From the NCBI GenBank assembly GCA_963693305.1, contig OY855908.1, forward strand, positions 29,150,305 to 29,214,304: a stretch of DNA of 64,000 nucleotides. Reading direction: 5' to 3'. The notes under the pieces were generated by a model. That model was not told the origin of the DNA and did no database searches. It worked only from the letters and a program-made list of their open reading frames with translations. Source of the stretch: Meandrina meandrites (taxonomy: Eukaryota; Cnidaria; Anthozoa; Scleractinia; Meandrinidae). The position numbers and the translations under genes are program-made. This document shows, piece by piece, positions 48,211-58,620 of the stretch; positions within the stretch are counted from its first letter, which is position 1, and each line of letters begins with the position of its first letter.

Positions 48211-48525
48211 TTAGCTGTGTAAAATTATCAGCAAAGACTTTTACGACAATTCTATCTGTTATTTGAAAGGATCACACTTAAGTAAGTGATATAAAAAAAA
48301 ATGAGGTTTCTAGTTAAAGTTACAATTTTGTAATCTAAAATTTAAATGGAAACTGAAATTATAAAATTTACAATCACAACAACTCTTTTTCTTGTCACTC
48401 AAATAAATGCAAAACTAATCGCTGGTTGTGATCGACCAAATTAGTAAAAGATGCAGTGAGTAAAGATCAGTGACATGTTGGTATTTACGTCACTAAAAGG
48501 ATTAAACCTGTTACTGGTATTCTTT

Positions 48526-49157
48526 CTACGATGACGGCCTCAGTTTCATTTCAGTGAATTTGAGTGAACGATAATTACTGAAGCCCATCCACCTGGCTCC
48601 TCGGTCATCATTTTTGTCCTTCAGGTTATATTGTCCGTTTAGGTTGGAGTTGTAGCAGCCTTCGTACCACCAGGCGCCTGTGAATCTTACAGCACAGTTG
48701 ACACCATACCTGTCATTATCTCTGTCTTTTGTAGTAAATTCCATGTTATTATGATATGCCAATGAATCTCCCGCTGTACCTGAATATGAACCCACTTCAA
48801 GTCGATACTGCGCCTGCTCATCACTAATGTTGAACGTGCCATATTTGGCATACGCTTTAGCTCCGTTCCAGTCCTCCAGCTCCACTCGCAGAGAGCTCGG
48901 TCTAGAGGCAGCCAGTCGGTGGATCTTGTCATTTCCTAACCAGAACTCAACAGTCAGGTGACCAAAGCCTGCTTTGTAGTCGTTCCATCCCCGAAAGAAG
49001 TCTACCGAGCCATCTTGTCTTCGCTGAAAAACTGTCCAGCCTCCTCCGTCGGTGCGCATGTCACAGTAGACAGAAAAGTATCCTCTACCGTCTGGGTTGA
49101 CAGAGTACAATCCACTCTGAGTATGGCCTGATTTTAACAGATCTGAACAATCTCGAC
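48526..49157 (-). CDS. Gene 3 exon 3: fibrinogen C-terminal domain
   Basis: Acceptor ATTTCAG, then [16 protein letters not shown]. The variable face reads [29 protein letters not shown] and [14 protein letters not shown]. It ends in LRPSS with a TAG stop at 48526-48528. Confidence 0.85.
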
Positions 49158-52100
49158 CTGAAATAAAACAGAAACCTCTCATGACATGAACTACCGAAAT
49201 AGGGAAACTTCTTTTTAATGGTTTGTCTTCTTTCTCGCTATCCTGGAAGGGTGTGTGCGTGCTTCGTATTTGAAGACTATAAAAAAGCAGAAACCGATAC
49301 AACGTAGAAAGGTTTTAAATTTGTGTACTATATTTCGGCTGGCCAAACCAGCCTTCTTCAGGTACAATGGGAAATTACATTGGGAAGGGTTTTATGTGTA
49401 GTGATTGCGGTATTTTGCGTAATACCGGAAATACGTAAAGGTAATGAAATTGACAGTGTAGAATGAAATAAAAATAAAGTAAAATAAACTAAAAATAATA
49501 AAATAGCTGATAATACAGTACAGATAAATAAATCAGTATGTTTCTTCGCGAATGTTAAGACCTTCGGGATCAATTGTCCTGCCTTTTAAGATTAAAAAGG
49601 CTTCCCTGGCCTTACGGATTGAGTCCCTGTTTGAAAAGACTTTTTCGATGGGGATTAGTTGCATGTCATTAGCAGTGTGGTTAGGAGAGGATAGGAAATG
49701 TTGCGCAACTGTGGTAGGTTTAGATTTAGTGCTAGGGTTATCTATGGTACGGCGGTATTCATTAAAACGGTCTTTTAAACGTCGTTTAGTCTCTCCTATG
49801 TATTGTAAATTAAACGACGTTTAAACGACGTTTAAAAGACCGTTTTAATGAACACCGCCGTACCATAGATAACCCTAACACTAAATCTAAACCTACCACA
49901 GTTGCGCAACATTTCCTATCCTCTCCTAACCACACTGCTAATGACATGCAACTAATCCCCATCGAAAAAGTCTTTTCAAACAGGGACTCAATCCGTAAGG
50001 CAGGACAATTGATCCCGAAGGTCTTAACATTCGCGAAGAAACATACTGATTTATTTATCTGTACTGTATTATCAGCTATTTTATTATTTTTAGTTTATTT
50101 TACTTTATTTTTATTTCATTCTACACTGTCAATTTCATTACCTTTACGTATTTCCGGTATTACGCAAAATACCGCAATCACTACACATAAAACCCTTCCC
50201 AATGTAATTTCCCATTGTACCTGAAGAAGGCTGGTTTGGCCAGCCGAAATATAGTACACAAATTTAAAACCTTTCTACGTTGTATCGGTTTCTGCTTTTT
50301 TATAGTCTTCATTTTTCTATTTTAAACCGATCAGATCATTATTGATCCAACGTATACCAGTAGGATCATCGTCCACAGTTGCTTGCTTGTTTAAACATTT
50401 TCGTATTTGATATTCATCGCAATTTTTGGCAAATCTTCCTTTGTTAGCGATTTTTCGAAAGTCTCAAAAACGTCTCAAAGGATTTCTTTAAAACTTTCAC
50501 AACACATTGTGAATAAAGATTTTGGCGTTATTTGAAAGTAATTTTTATCAAGGCAGTGTCTGCGTCTCGGTCAAAGAATTGCTTTAAATTCGATTTCAAT
50601 TAATCAAGGCAGTATTCTCATTCATAATTATGACACGGTATTCCGGAGCGTGTGGATCACATAACCCTGTTTGTTTATAGATCGTTTTTTAAAGATCCCT
50701 TTGCCTAGATTCAGGACATCTCGAAAGGGATACGCAAGCTGCGAAGTCCAGGCGAATTTTCGACCCTTCCACCTCCCCTTCGACGACGCAACATATACAG
50801 CTTTAGTGCTTTCGCACCCGGTAGCTTATTGCTTCGGCCACAATGTTTTTCCATATCTTATCGACGCCAGACAATGAGCAGTATAATTAATGAGTGAGAA
50901 TGGTATATTATTAGAACTGTTTATGTATCGTATTCGATATAATGTTATGGAGGAGAGTTTGCTCTGTTAACGACACGGTTGGAAAAGGAAGGCTTGAGGA
51001 AAACATTTCAATACAAAATAAACGATAAGAATAAACAAGTTAAAATGTAAAGGTCAGTGTACATAAATAAAAACAGTAATATCAGGTGAATGGGAAAAAA
51101 AAGAAAACAGTGTGATTGTAATTGTCTTTTTTTCTCAACTACAGGCTGACAGCTACAGAACATAAAAGAATAAGGAATAAGGAAGTAAAAAGATTATGCG
51201 TGTTGTGTTCTCCAAGTAGCTTAAAATTTTATGGCTGCATGAAAAAATCCAATTGTTAGGATCTTGATAAAGAAAACCAGCAAAGCTTTCACGGCGACGA
51301 AAGGTAAGTTAAATACAGATTTTGGCGTTATTTGGAAGTAATTTCATCAAGGCAGTGTCTGCGTCTCGGTCCACTTATCATTATTATGCAAAATGCATGC
51401 TCTGAAATATGTTTGCAATGCGATTTATTCGAAATCGAACATACACATTTTTTTATTTTTGTTATATTTGATGTGTATAGTACACCATAGTTTCAGATAC
51501 TCTTCAGTTATTTTTTACGTCAAATCTTATTCGTGTGGAATTCAAGTTTAACTCATTTCGCGTTTTTCTGTTTACCGTTGCCATGGAAATATCGATTTTC
51601 CTTGCAAAATTTACTTAATCCAACTTAAATCGAATTCCAATATCTGGTGCAAATTTCACATCGATCCGAGTCCGAAATTGAAAATGTTAGGTATGGCCCA
51701 GAAAAAAGTGTATTGAGACACCTCGATACGGCAAGGTGATTTTTTTGTGTGACATCAAACAAGCTGGCAAACTGTTAAAGCTCACTCACAGCAAGCTACA
51801 TGATAATCCAAAATGTTACAAAATACCGGCTTCTTATTATTGTGCTCTTAATAAAACTGCGTTATTTCGTCCGTCTCAACCGCCGCATAAATGAGATAGC
51901 ATCTTGAACAAATACCTATCCTGCTTAAGGCCGATATCACCGAATCATTTAAAACTTGTATGAAAAGGTTTAAAAGATCTACATGAAAGCAAAGCAATCA
52001 ATAAAGATGGACGACTTTCGTCGAAATATTAAGAAAATCGGACAAATGATATTATCGCAACTTCTCGATTTGTTTTGCATTATTTTCAAGCTAGAGCTAG

Positions 52101-53240
52101 AACAAAATATTTCAAACGTTCATGCCAAGTCCATGCATGCTTCCTTCCTACGGTTTAAAAAATTTCGGACAAAAAGTCAGGTGCTTTTGTTTTCTGAGTT
52201 TTCGCTTTGCAAACATGCATGTCATATTAAATTTGTCCGTGTTGTTGGTCGAGCGTTGTTATTTTAAATTCCCAACAATTTTGTGCAACGAGAATGGCTT
52301 TGCTTTTGAAGTTGCAATTTTTCAGAGTAAAATTTCCATCTGCATGCAGGCTAGTTCTAGAGCGACTTCTCTACAATTTAATAGCACAATCTTAATAGAC
52401 GTACTCAATACGAAAACGTCTTCCTCCTTTATTCGACGGAATTTTTCTGTGACGAACCTAACTGTGCAGCTACATATAACCGGGTGCAAGACGTCATGTG
52501 GTCGCTTGAAAGTTATGATAGCCGTTAACCACACTTGGGAGCCGCGAGAAAAATGATTGAGCCCCTTATTGTTGTAGATTGCTTTAGACTTGTGTTAAAA
52601 CTAGGAATTTAGACTTTTTGAATTGTACCTCTCGTAAGATTGTTTTCACAGTGAATTCCATGATATCCCCCCTTGCAGTGACAGCGATAGGAGTTTAATT
52701 CATAGTCAGGAACACAGTCGGCACCGTTCTTGCAAGGACCGCTTTCACATGGAGACTGAAAATAACGCACGAAAAGATTTAGTTATAAGGACTACTTTCT
52801 TTGTATTTACCAAGAGACTACAAATATATTTATTACTCAAACTAAACTGAAAAAAAGTAAACTTAAAACATTTTGTGTCTTACCCAAGGACTGTAATGAT
52901 GGAAGGTAGCATTGGCGTGAAACTTTTCAGTTGCTCTGTACTTGTCAGTGGCCAGCAACTCACACAGATAAAGTCCATTTGAGTCAGGATGAGCAGCCAC
53001 GTTAATCGAATAGCACTTTGGTTCATCAACACAAAGGTAAGTGCAGTCCAACTGATCTATCACCATGGACCATGTTATATTCTTTTCCCATAAGTAGTGG
53101 AAGGGATTTCGCTTAAAGTTACCAAAAGAAAGGTCACCTGTTGGACTTCGATAAAGACTAGGAGTACTTTTTTCCATAGCAAACGTAATCGTTGTGTGAA
53201 CTGAAAGAAAGACAACGAGCAAAAGTGGAAGGTGTGCCAT
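48526..53240 (-). CDS. Secreted PAN-EGF-fibrinogen-domain protein, gene 3 (complete)
   Basis: Coding exons are 53240-52884, 52755-52629 and 49157-48526 (357 + 127 + 632 nt), giving 371 residues. The domain plan is that of genes 1 and 2. Intron 2 is the longest (about 3.47 kb) because a 1-kb palindrome of Penelope-like sequence is inserted in it (49272-50310). The FReD has an altered loop, QYNLKDKND in place of QYLGDKxD, one residue longer. The calcium motif DRDND and both disulphide pairs are kept. The FReD frame stays open upstream to 49302, but that part is intron. Expression depends on splicing out a very strong RNA hairpin. Confidence 0.85.
49272..49788 (-). mobile_element. Penelope-like element 3' end, left palindrome arm
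   Basis: The minus strand encodes the C-terminal part of a GIY-YIG endonuclease domain ([19 protein letters not shown], beginning just inside the spacer), continuing to [14 protein letters not shown] and a stop, then an AT-rich 3' region. GIY-YIG fused to reverse transcriptase is the mark of Penelope-like retroelements. The reverse transcriptase itself is absent (5' truncation). Confidence 0.75.
49324..49366 (-). ncRNA. Hammerhead-ribozyme-like motif, left arm
   Basis: Mirror of the motif at 50216-50258. It lies at the 3' side of the left Penelope-like arm and, being on the minus strand, would be transcribed in sense with gene 3. Confidence 0.4.
49822..50310 (+). mobile_element. Penelope-like element 3' end, right palindrome arm
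   Basis: Inverted copy of 49272-49788. By eye the arms differ by only two or three substitutions and one 28-bp deletion between AAGGC microhomologies (at about 50000), which breaks the endonuclease frame. The inner ends are separated by only 33 bp. Confidence 0.8.
50216..50258 (+). ncRNA. Hammerhead-ribozyme-like motif, right arm
   Basis: CTGAAGA (the CUGANGA core) is followed by a hairpin GGCTGG-TTTGG-CCAGCC, then GAAA and TATA. Flanking TGTAC and GTACA could form stem I. Penelope-like elements are known to carry minimal hammerhead motifs. An unpaired A between the core and stem II and a one-pair stem III make activity uncertain. Confidence 0.4.
50311..52628 (-). other. Remainder of gene 3 intron 2
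   Basis: 50580-52530 aligns with intron 2 of gene 1 (23930-25830). Short similar frames at 25447-25839 and 51983-52556 reflect shared DNA. They contain frame differences and no known domain. Confidence 0.55.
52629..52755 (-). CDS. Gene 3 exon 2: EGF-like domain
   Basis: Carries CESGPC, where genes 1 and 2 have CESDPC; otherwise a mixture of gene 1 residues (DYELNSY) and gene 2 residues (RCHC, GYHGIHC). Splice phases unchanged. Confidence 0.85.
52884..53240 (-). CDS. Gene 3 exon 1: signal peptide + PAN/apple domain
   Basis: 119 residues. Differs from gene 2 at only about seven positions, including Tyr68 (CTYLC) and Thr16-Thr17-Ile18 in the signal peptide. The upstream sequence is almost identical to that of gene 1, so the 5' part of this unit groups with gene 1. 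Confidence 0.85.
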
Positions 53241-53299
53241 GGCGGTGCGTGCCAACCACAAATGGTGAAGTTTGAATAAACGTGAGAGGAATATAAAGT

Positions 53300-53307
53300 C
53301 TTTTAAA
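53300..53307 (-). promoter_or_regulatory. TATA-like box of gene 3
   Basis: TTTAAAAG at the same offset as in gene 1, in an almost identical 5' flank. Confidence 0.35.
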
Positions 53308-53961
53308 GCTAATTTTGTCAAAGACCTGACTCAGTGTCACGTAGCTTATATGTTGATTGTCAGTTTTTACGTAGCGCTAATTAAGATGATTAAATATGTG
53401 AAGGTCATTATGTGAAGGGACCAACCCTGTAGTTTACGTTATCAAATGCCTTAATAAAATTTTGAAAATTCCTAGTCTATCTTCGTATTATATAAAGAAG
53501 TTTAAAAGAATTTAAAAGTTACGAAGTTTCTCCTAAAGATCCTTCATTGGTTTTTGTAAAAGCGTCAGTTTCATTCACTTTTTAGGGGCGGCTTATATAA
53601 GTTTGACGTCCATCAAGGACAAGACAGTTAGTTAAATATTTGAATACGTGACCACACGCTGTCCAATTTGGAAATAATTGGATGAAAATCATTTCGAGAA
53701 CGTGCCTGTGAGAGTAACTTTTTGAATCTTATCATTTTCAAATCGAACAATCATGTAGTCCAGTTACCTATTTTGAAATTATATAGCATCCAGAAATATA
53801 TGAAATGTTTGATGGAAAGTATCCAGATTTTTTTATATTGGATAGCTTTCTCGAGAATATCCAATTTATTTCAAATTTGCACAGTTCGTGAAAACTTATT
53901 TAAATATTGGATTAACTGAAGGCTATTTAATTAGTAATTTTATTGGATCTACGTATCGAGA

Positions 53962-54118
53962 GAGGGTCGCCCACTACCTCTCGGAACGAGTTACTTCATT
54001 GGATCTTAAAACAATAGATAACAGGTTATAACAATGCCCCTAGCCCTGAATAACAATAGAGGTAGTGTTTACAGCGGGCAAATGAAAATAGAGGTTTCAG
54101 AGAGGTAGTGTCTTACTG
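53962..54118. mobile_element. 157-bp mobile element, copy 2
   Basis: Flanked by TCGAGA at 53956-53961 and 54119-54124. The unit 1 counterpart (near 27275) reads TATCGAGATATATATG, an empty site. The sequence is about 90% identical to copy 1 by eye. Confidence 0.8.
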
Positions 54119-55159
54119 TCGAGATATGCTGCATTTAGCTGCAGTCTTTGAAAGCCATTGGAATAAACCAGCACAAGGAAAACAAAAACAACAACAAAAA
54201 AAAGCATGTAAAATTTTTAAGGCAGAATAAGCAGTTCTATTGGGGAAGTTGGAAATTGCATGTATGAAGATCGTCACGTATTGAATAACTTAACCCTTGC
54301 GTAATAAGAGATGAAACGAACTTCGTTAAGTTTTCATAGAAAAAATACCGCCCTGACTTACAAGTTTTTCAAAACAGAAGTTAAGTTCTTTCAGACTGCT
54401 TTAGTGAAGGGAATGGACAAAAAAACTGAATTATGATAACAAGTTCAACGGGATGTCAAATTGAATAAAATCAATAACAAATAAATATTTCAAAAGGGTC
54501 TAAATGTCACGAGTTAGGTGTTTGAATATATTAGTTAAGATGAAACTAAGGTTTTCATGCGTACAACCACTCAGTTTGCGATATTATGACATGTTTTCAT
54601 TCCAACTCAAATTTGTCTGCATTGGGAACATTGTTTTGCATATTTTTTTCACTTTCCTTAAGATATGCAGTACACTTGAAACGAGATCTAGACTCATACA
54701 TATATTCTCTTTTTTAATAATTGTATATTTATGAATGCTTTTTACAATGTTGCAACACCTGCCGTGTTTGTTAAAAACAAAAGAATTGGAACTTTTAAAA
54801 ATAAACACGAGCAAAAAAAAATCCTAGTCATTCTTTGTTTCTTGTCGGGTGGAATAAAATAGTTTGCCAGTTAAAAATTTAGTTCTTTAAAAGGCCGTCA
54901 AATTAGCAGAGAAAATGCTACCAATGGCCTAATGAGGACAGTTATTCCACCTACGAAAGCTTAAGTTAAAACCAAGCCGTCCCTATTTTAAGTTAGGAAG
55001 TAAATTTCGCTTAAGTCCCAGTGGTGTAAGAACATCGGCGAGGATTTTGGCAAATAACGAGTTTTTTTTCCTTAATTATAATTATGTTTCTTTCGTTAAT
55101 TATTTCCTTCATTATATTTTCAATTATAACGTGAAAATGAGAACTCAAACAGTTATTGA

Positions 55160-55172
55160 GTTGCTAGGCAAC
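55160..55172. promoter_or_regulatory. X-box-like palindrome upstream of gene 3
   Basis: GTTGCTAGGCAAC at the place equivalent to 28324-28336. Confidence 0.3.
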
Positions 55173-55491
55173 ATGATTTTCACTTCTTACGGCCAAGTTT
55201 CGCGGATATATCAGAATGTACGGCAAGTCTTTCCCTTTTACGACGAATTACACTTTTTAGTTTTGCGAGAAATAGGATTAAATTTAGTGGTGGCTGGGGA
55301 GTAATTAAAGTAATGCTCACAGTGCCGGAAGTCTCTAACGTTCTCAACGAAATGGCGTCAGTCTCAGCGGATGTTCATACTTGTCAAATAATAAAAATAT
55401 TTAATAATAAAAGCGCTATTACCTGCAAAGGAAATTGATAAATTGTACTTGCAGCAAGTTGAACTCTTTATTACTAAAAGTTGAATGTCTT

Positions 55492-55690
55492 CATAGCGGA
55501 GCTCCAGTGCGCGAAGCGCGCCAGCGGAGCACCATGGGTAAGGAATTTTGGTAAACCCATGAGGCCAAGAACATTTGGTGCGTACGCCCGCACGCCCTCC
55601 CGTACAGACTCTCGGGGAGGGGGAGTGGAGTCCCAAGGCGGCCCGACCGGGGGTAGGGGGGGGGGGTACAATAGACTGAGGGAGATGGGG
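55492..55690. other. GC-rich segment
   Basis: Distinctly GC-rich in an AT-rich region, with palindromic GGCGCGCTTCGCGC-type and GGAGCTCC motifs and a run of ten G at 55658-55667. All frames here are open by composition; none is recognised. Confidence 0.5.
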
Positions 55691-57770
55691 AGCAGATGAA
55701 TGTCATTTCTACTTATCTATATGTACGTACGTAAACAGAGCTTACAACTTTGACATCCATGTTATGATCAATTGACAGCTGTCAAAACAACGTATCCGCT
55801 GAACAGTATCACGTGACCATATCGCGGGCTCACAAGTGGAGCTCATGAAGGTCACGTGTTTTTTGGAAGTTAACCGCTGACCAGATGGGGTTTTCTAGTT
55901 GATCGCGGGCTCAAGTCCTGGTTTTATACAAATTTTTTGATCATCGTGTAAATTCAGATTTTAATAAAGGGCAAAGTTAATAATAACCGAGGAGCTCAGC
56001 TTTTAGGTTTGGCTAAATCTATTTTAAAACGTTTTTTCTCTTGTTAAAAAATGATCTGGACATTTCATTTCAACTTAAACGAAGCAATTGTATGAAAAGG
56101 CGGTAAATCGTTTGCACGTTGTTCTCTGCTGAATTGAAAGACGGGAAGAAAGCGTGCTGGAGAACAGATCTTCGTGAATATTTCTGGCTTTATTTACTTG
56201 TCTCCAGCATGGAAACTTATGCCAAGTGATTTAGGATAACGTTCTTAATCGGAAGATCCGAAATAATTGTCGACCTGAACATGATATATCGTAGTACGAG
56301 TTCAAAACAACGGGAGTTGAAGCACTGTTTACGGTTCCTGCTCCTGACCAAGACTGGAAATTAAAATGATCTGAGCTAATATAAAAGTTTGCTCAGAGCC
56401 GGTCAAGTTGACTGAAGTGACGGATAAAAGAATGTTAAAAGCTACACCGCAAGGAAGAAAGGTATTGATCTTCGCTGATAATTCAGATTATGCATATGTT
56501 GGTGGTGAGAGATTATTACGAACATTGGACGAGACTACCGTTTTCGCCGCTTCGTCTCCGATGTTATTTGGCTGGTTTGAAAGCTTTGCCTGCAGAATTT
56601 ACAAGCCTTCTCAAAATATGAGGTAACAAACGTAGATGTACACATTTTGTTGTGAGAATCAGTTTATACTTCATTTATGAACGAATTCGATGTTGTGTCG
56701 GTTTACAGATCTTCTCGTCAATTATAAGCTTAAATTCTGTTAAAACGGCTGCTTTCAAACCTCTTAGCTTTAATCACTTCTGTACACTTTTGCCTATTAA
56801 ATGTTTCGTTTCAAATTTTGTGTTCATCGTTTGATTTTGAAAAGAATATTAAATTATTGAGCTACACGGATCAAAAACATGATTTCGCGGGCTGCATTTG
56901 CAGAAAAATCCCGCAAACAAATCAAAGCAAAAAACGAGTAAACCTTCGGCAACGGTACTTCATACCAACGATTAAACGATTTATTAACCAACTGCTCTAT
57001 TTCACTCGCTTGCATTTTTGTCATTTCGGTGAGTGTGTTGAAATCTCGTACGTATGATAAGTTTTTAGATTGGTAAACGAGTATTTACGGCAGTTTTTAT
57101 ATTGCGAGTTGCCTGTGCTTGGGTGAGTGAGTTCAGACTTTTCCAAACGCACATTCGCCTACTAGAAACGAAGGGAATTCATTCACTTCTCTACATAAAA
57201 TTCTCTAAGGTATTTAGCAATGTGTACGATAAAACATGCAGCGTAGTTAATCATGCAACCAAACCAAGATGGTTCAAAACTACATTTTAAGCTTAATAGA
57301 CAGCGAGCACCACTTCCTAAATCAGAAACTGTCACAGTTCTTACACAGAAAAACTGCTTAAAAATGACTTAAACCGGCCCCCATGCAATGAATTTGCTGA
57401 GTTAGTTTTGCCGCTGTGATTTTCTTTGTTGTGGTGTTTAGTTCACTTTGGTTTGCCTTGATTTGATCTTTTTGCCTTGACTCTTTTGAAGTAAATCAAA
57501 ACAAATTTCTTCGCCTTCATCAAGGCCCTTTACATTGAATTACCCTTAGAGTTATGAAAAGTCTTTACACTAAAAATTGATGTGTGCGCCTACGTGCGTA
57601 CGTGCATGAGGAACCCAATAAAGTGCAGCGACATGTACCTATATGGGCAACCGACGCTTAGAAATAGTGTGGCTACTTATTAATTGGGAAACAGTGCAAA
57701 CTCAAGCAAAAAAATAAATAAATAGAAGCTCCGCTTTTAGGTCTGCCTAAATCTATATATTAAGTTTTTT
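55492..57770. other. 2.3-kb insertion of unknown nature in the upstream module of gene 3
   Basis: The unit 1 counterpart passes directly from the sequence matching 55490 to that matching 57772, so about 2.28 kb is extra here. It opens with a GC-rich segment (55492-55690) and contains two similar sequences (CTTTTAGGTYTGSCTAAATC) at about 55998 and 57736. The ends show a short inverted match, GCGGAGCT and AGCTCCGC. Frames such as 56408-56626 have no known domain. It may be a transposon or a segment moved from elsewhere. Confidence 0.5.
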
Positions 57771-57771
57771 C

Positions 57772-58620
57772 TTTTTATATAAAAATAGCCAGGTAGAAAT
57801 TAAAACAAGACATTAGATTAGAAATTCAAAGTTAATTGAATGGAGAAGACAATGAAAACCAAGGAAGTAACTGTGTTGCTATGCGACAGACTAATTTACT
57901 TCTGGCGCCAAATTTTCACGCAAATATCAGAATCTATGGCAAGTTGTTCTTCTTGGACGAATTGCCCTTTTATTCGTACGAGAAGTAGGATGTAGTGGTG
58001 GCTGGGGATTAATATAGGCGTCAATAATTTATTTCTAAAGGTAATTTTTTTTCGAAGCACGGTGACAAAGCCATTAGAGTGAACAGCGGATGTTTATATC
58101 TTTGCCACGAACGTATTAAATTCTTCATAAATACAAAAAGATGGAAAATTTTAAGCTTGGTAGTGAGACAAAGAAGAGGAAGGTCGAAGAAGCGTAGGGC
58201 AAAGAAAAAATCTGAATTCTCGAATCGAACCCATGACCTGCCAAACACTGGGCGGGCGCTCTTTCCACTGAGCTACGATAACTCATGGTGGTGAAGGACA
58301 TTTATTAAGTTTTTAAGCGACACTCTTCCTGCATATACTGCTAGGATCGGCAGTGTCGATAGCGTACTGTATGGTAATTAATAAAGAAAGATTGTAAATT
58401 TTAGTTTCGGGAGTGAAATATGAAAGATGAAATAAATCAGAGTTCCCGACGGGAATCGAACTCACAACCTCGTACATCATCATGTCGAAAATGGAACGTA
58501 TGAACCTAGCAACTGGCCTTGCTTACTATAAGTTCTCGTAGCTCAGTGCCGGATAGTGGATGTACCACACATCGTCTATAAATACTTTGAGAGAATATGG
58601 CTCTTGATCAGGAAATCTCC
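57772..58620 (-). repeat. Upstream module of gene 3, distal part
   Basis: Counterpart of 28660-30400 with a large internal deletion: sequence matching 29215-30090 is replaced by a short join near 58310. Confidence 0.55.
58215..58285 (-). mobile_element. tRNA-like SINE head, diverged copy
   Basis: Copy of 29130-29205 with a damaged acceptor stem and a shortened 3' part. A related plus-strand head (GTTCTCGTAGCTCAGTG) lies at 58539. Confidence 0.55.

Larger units (their letters stand above)
53341..55491 (-). repeat. Upstream module of gene 3, proximal part
   Basis: Counterpart of 26655-28650. It differs by the 157-bp element at 53962-54118 and minor indels. Confidence 0.6.

Noticed and set aside
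48687..48932. Second frame inside the gene 3 FReD exon
   Set aside because: Out-of-frame shadow of the conserved FReD coding sequence.
49358..50224. Paired frames of a conserved hydrophobic protein on opposite strands
   Set aside because: They are identical only because the DNA is an inverted repeat. The hydrophobic part lies after the stop of the endonuclease frame, in the 3' region of the retroelement.
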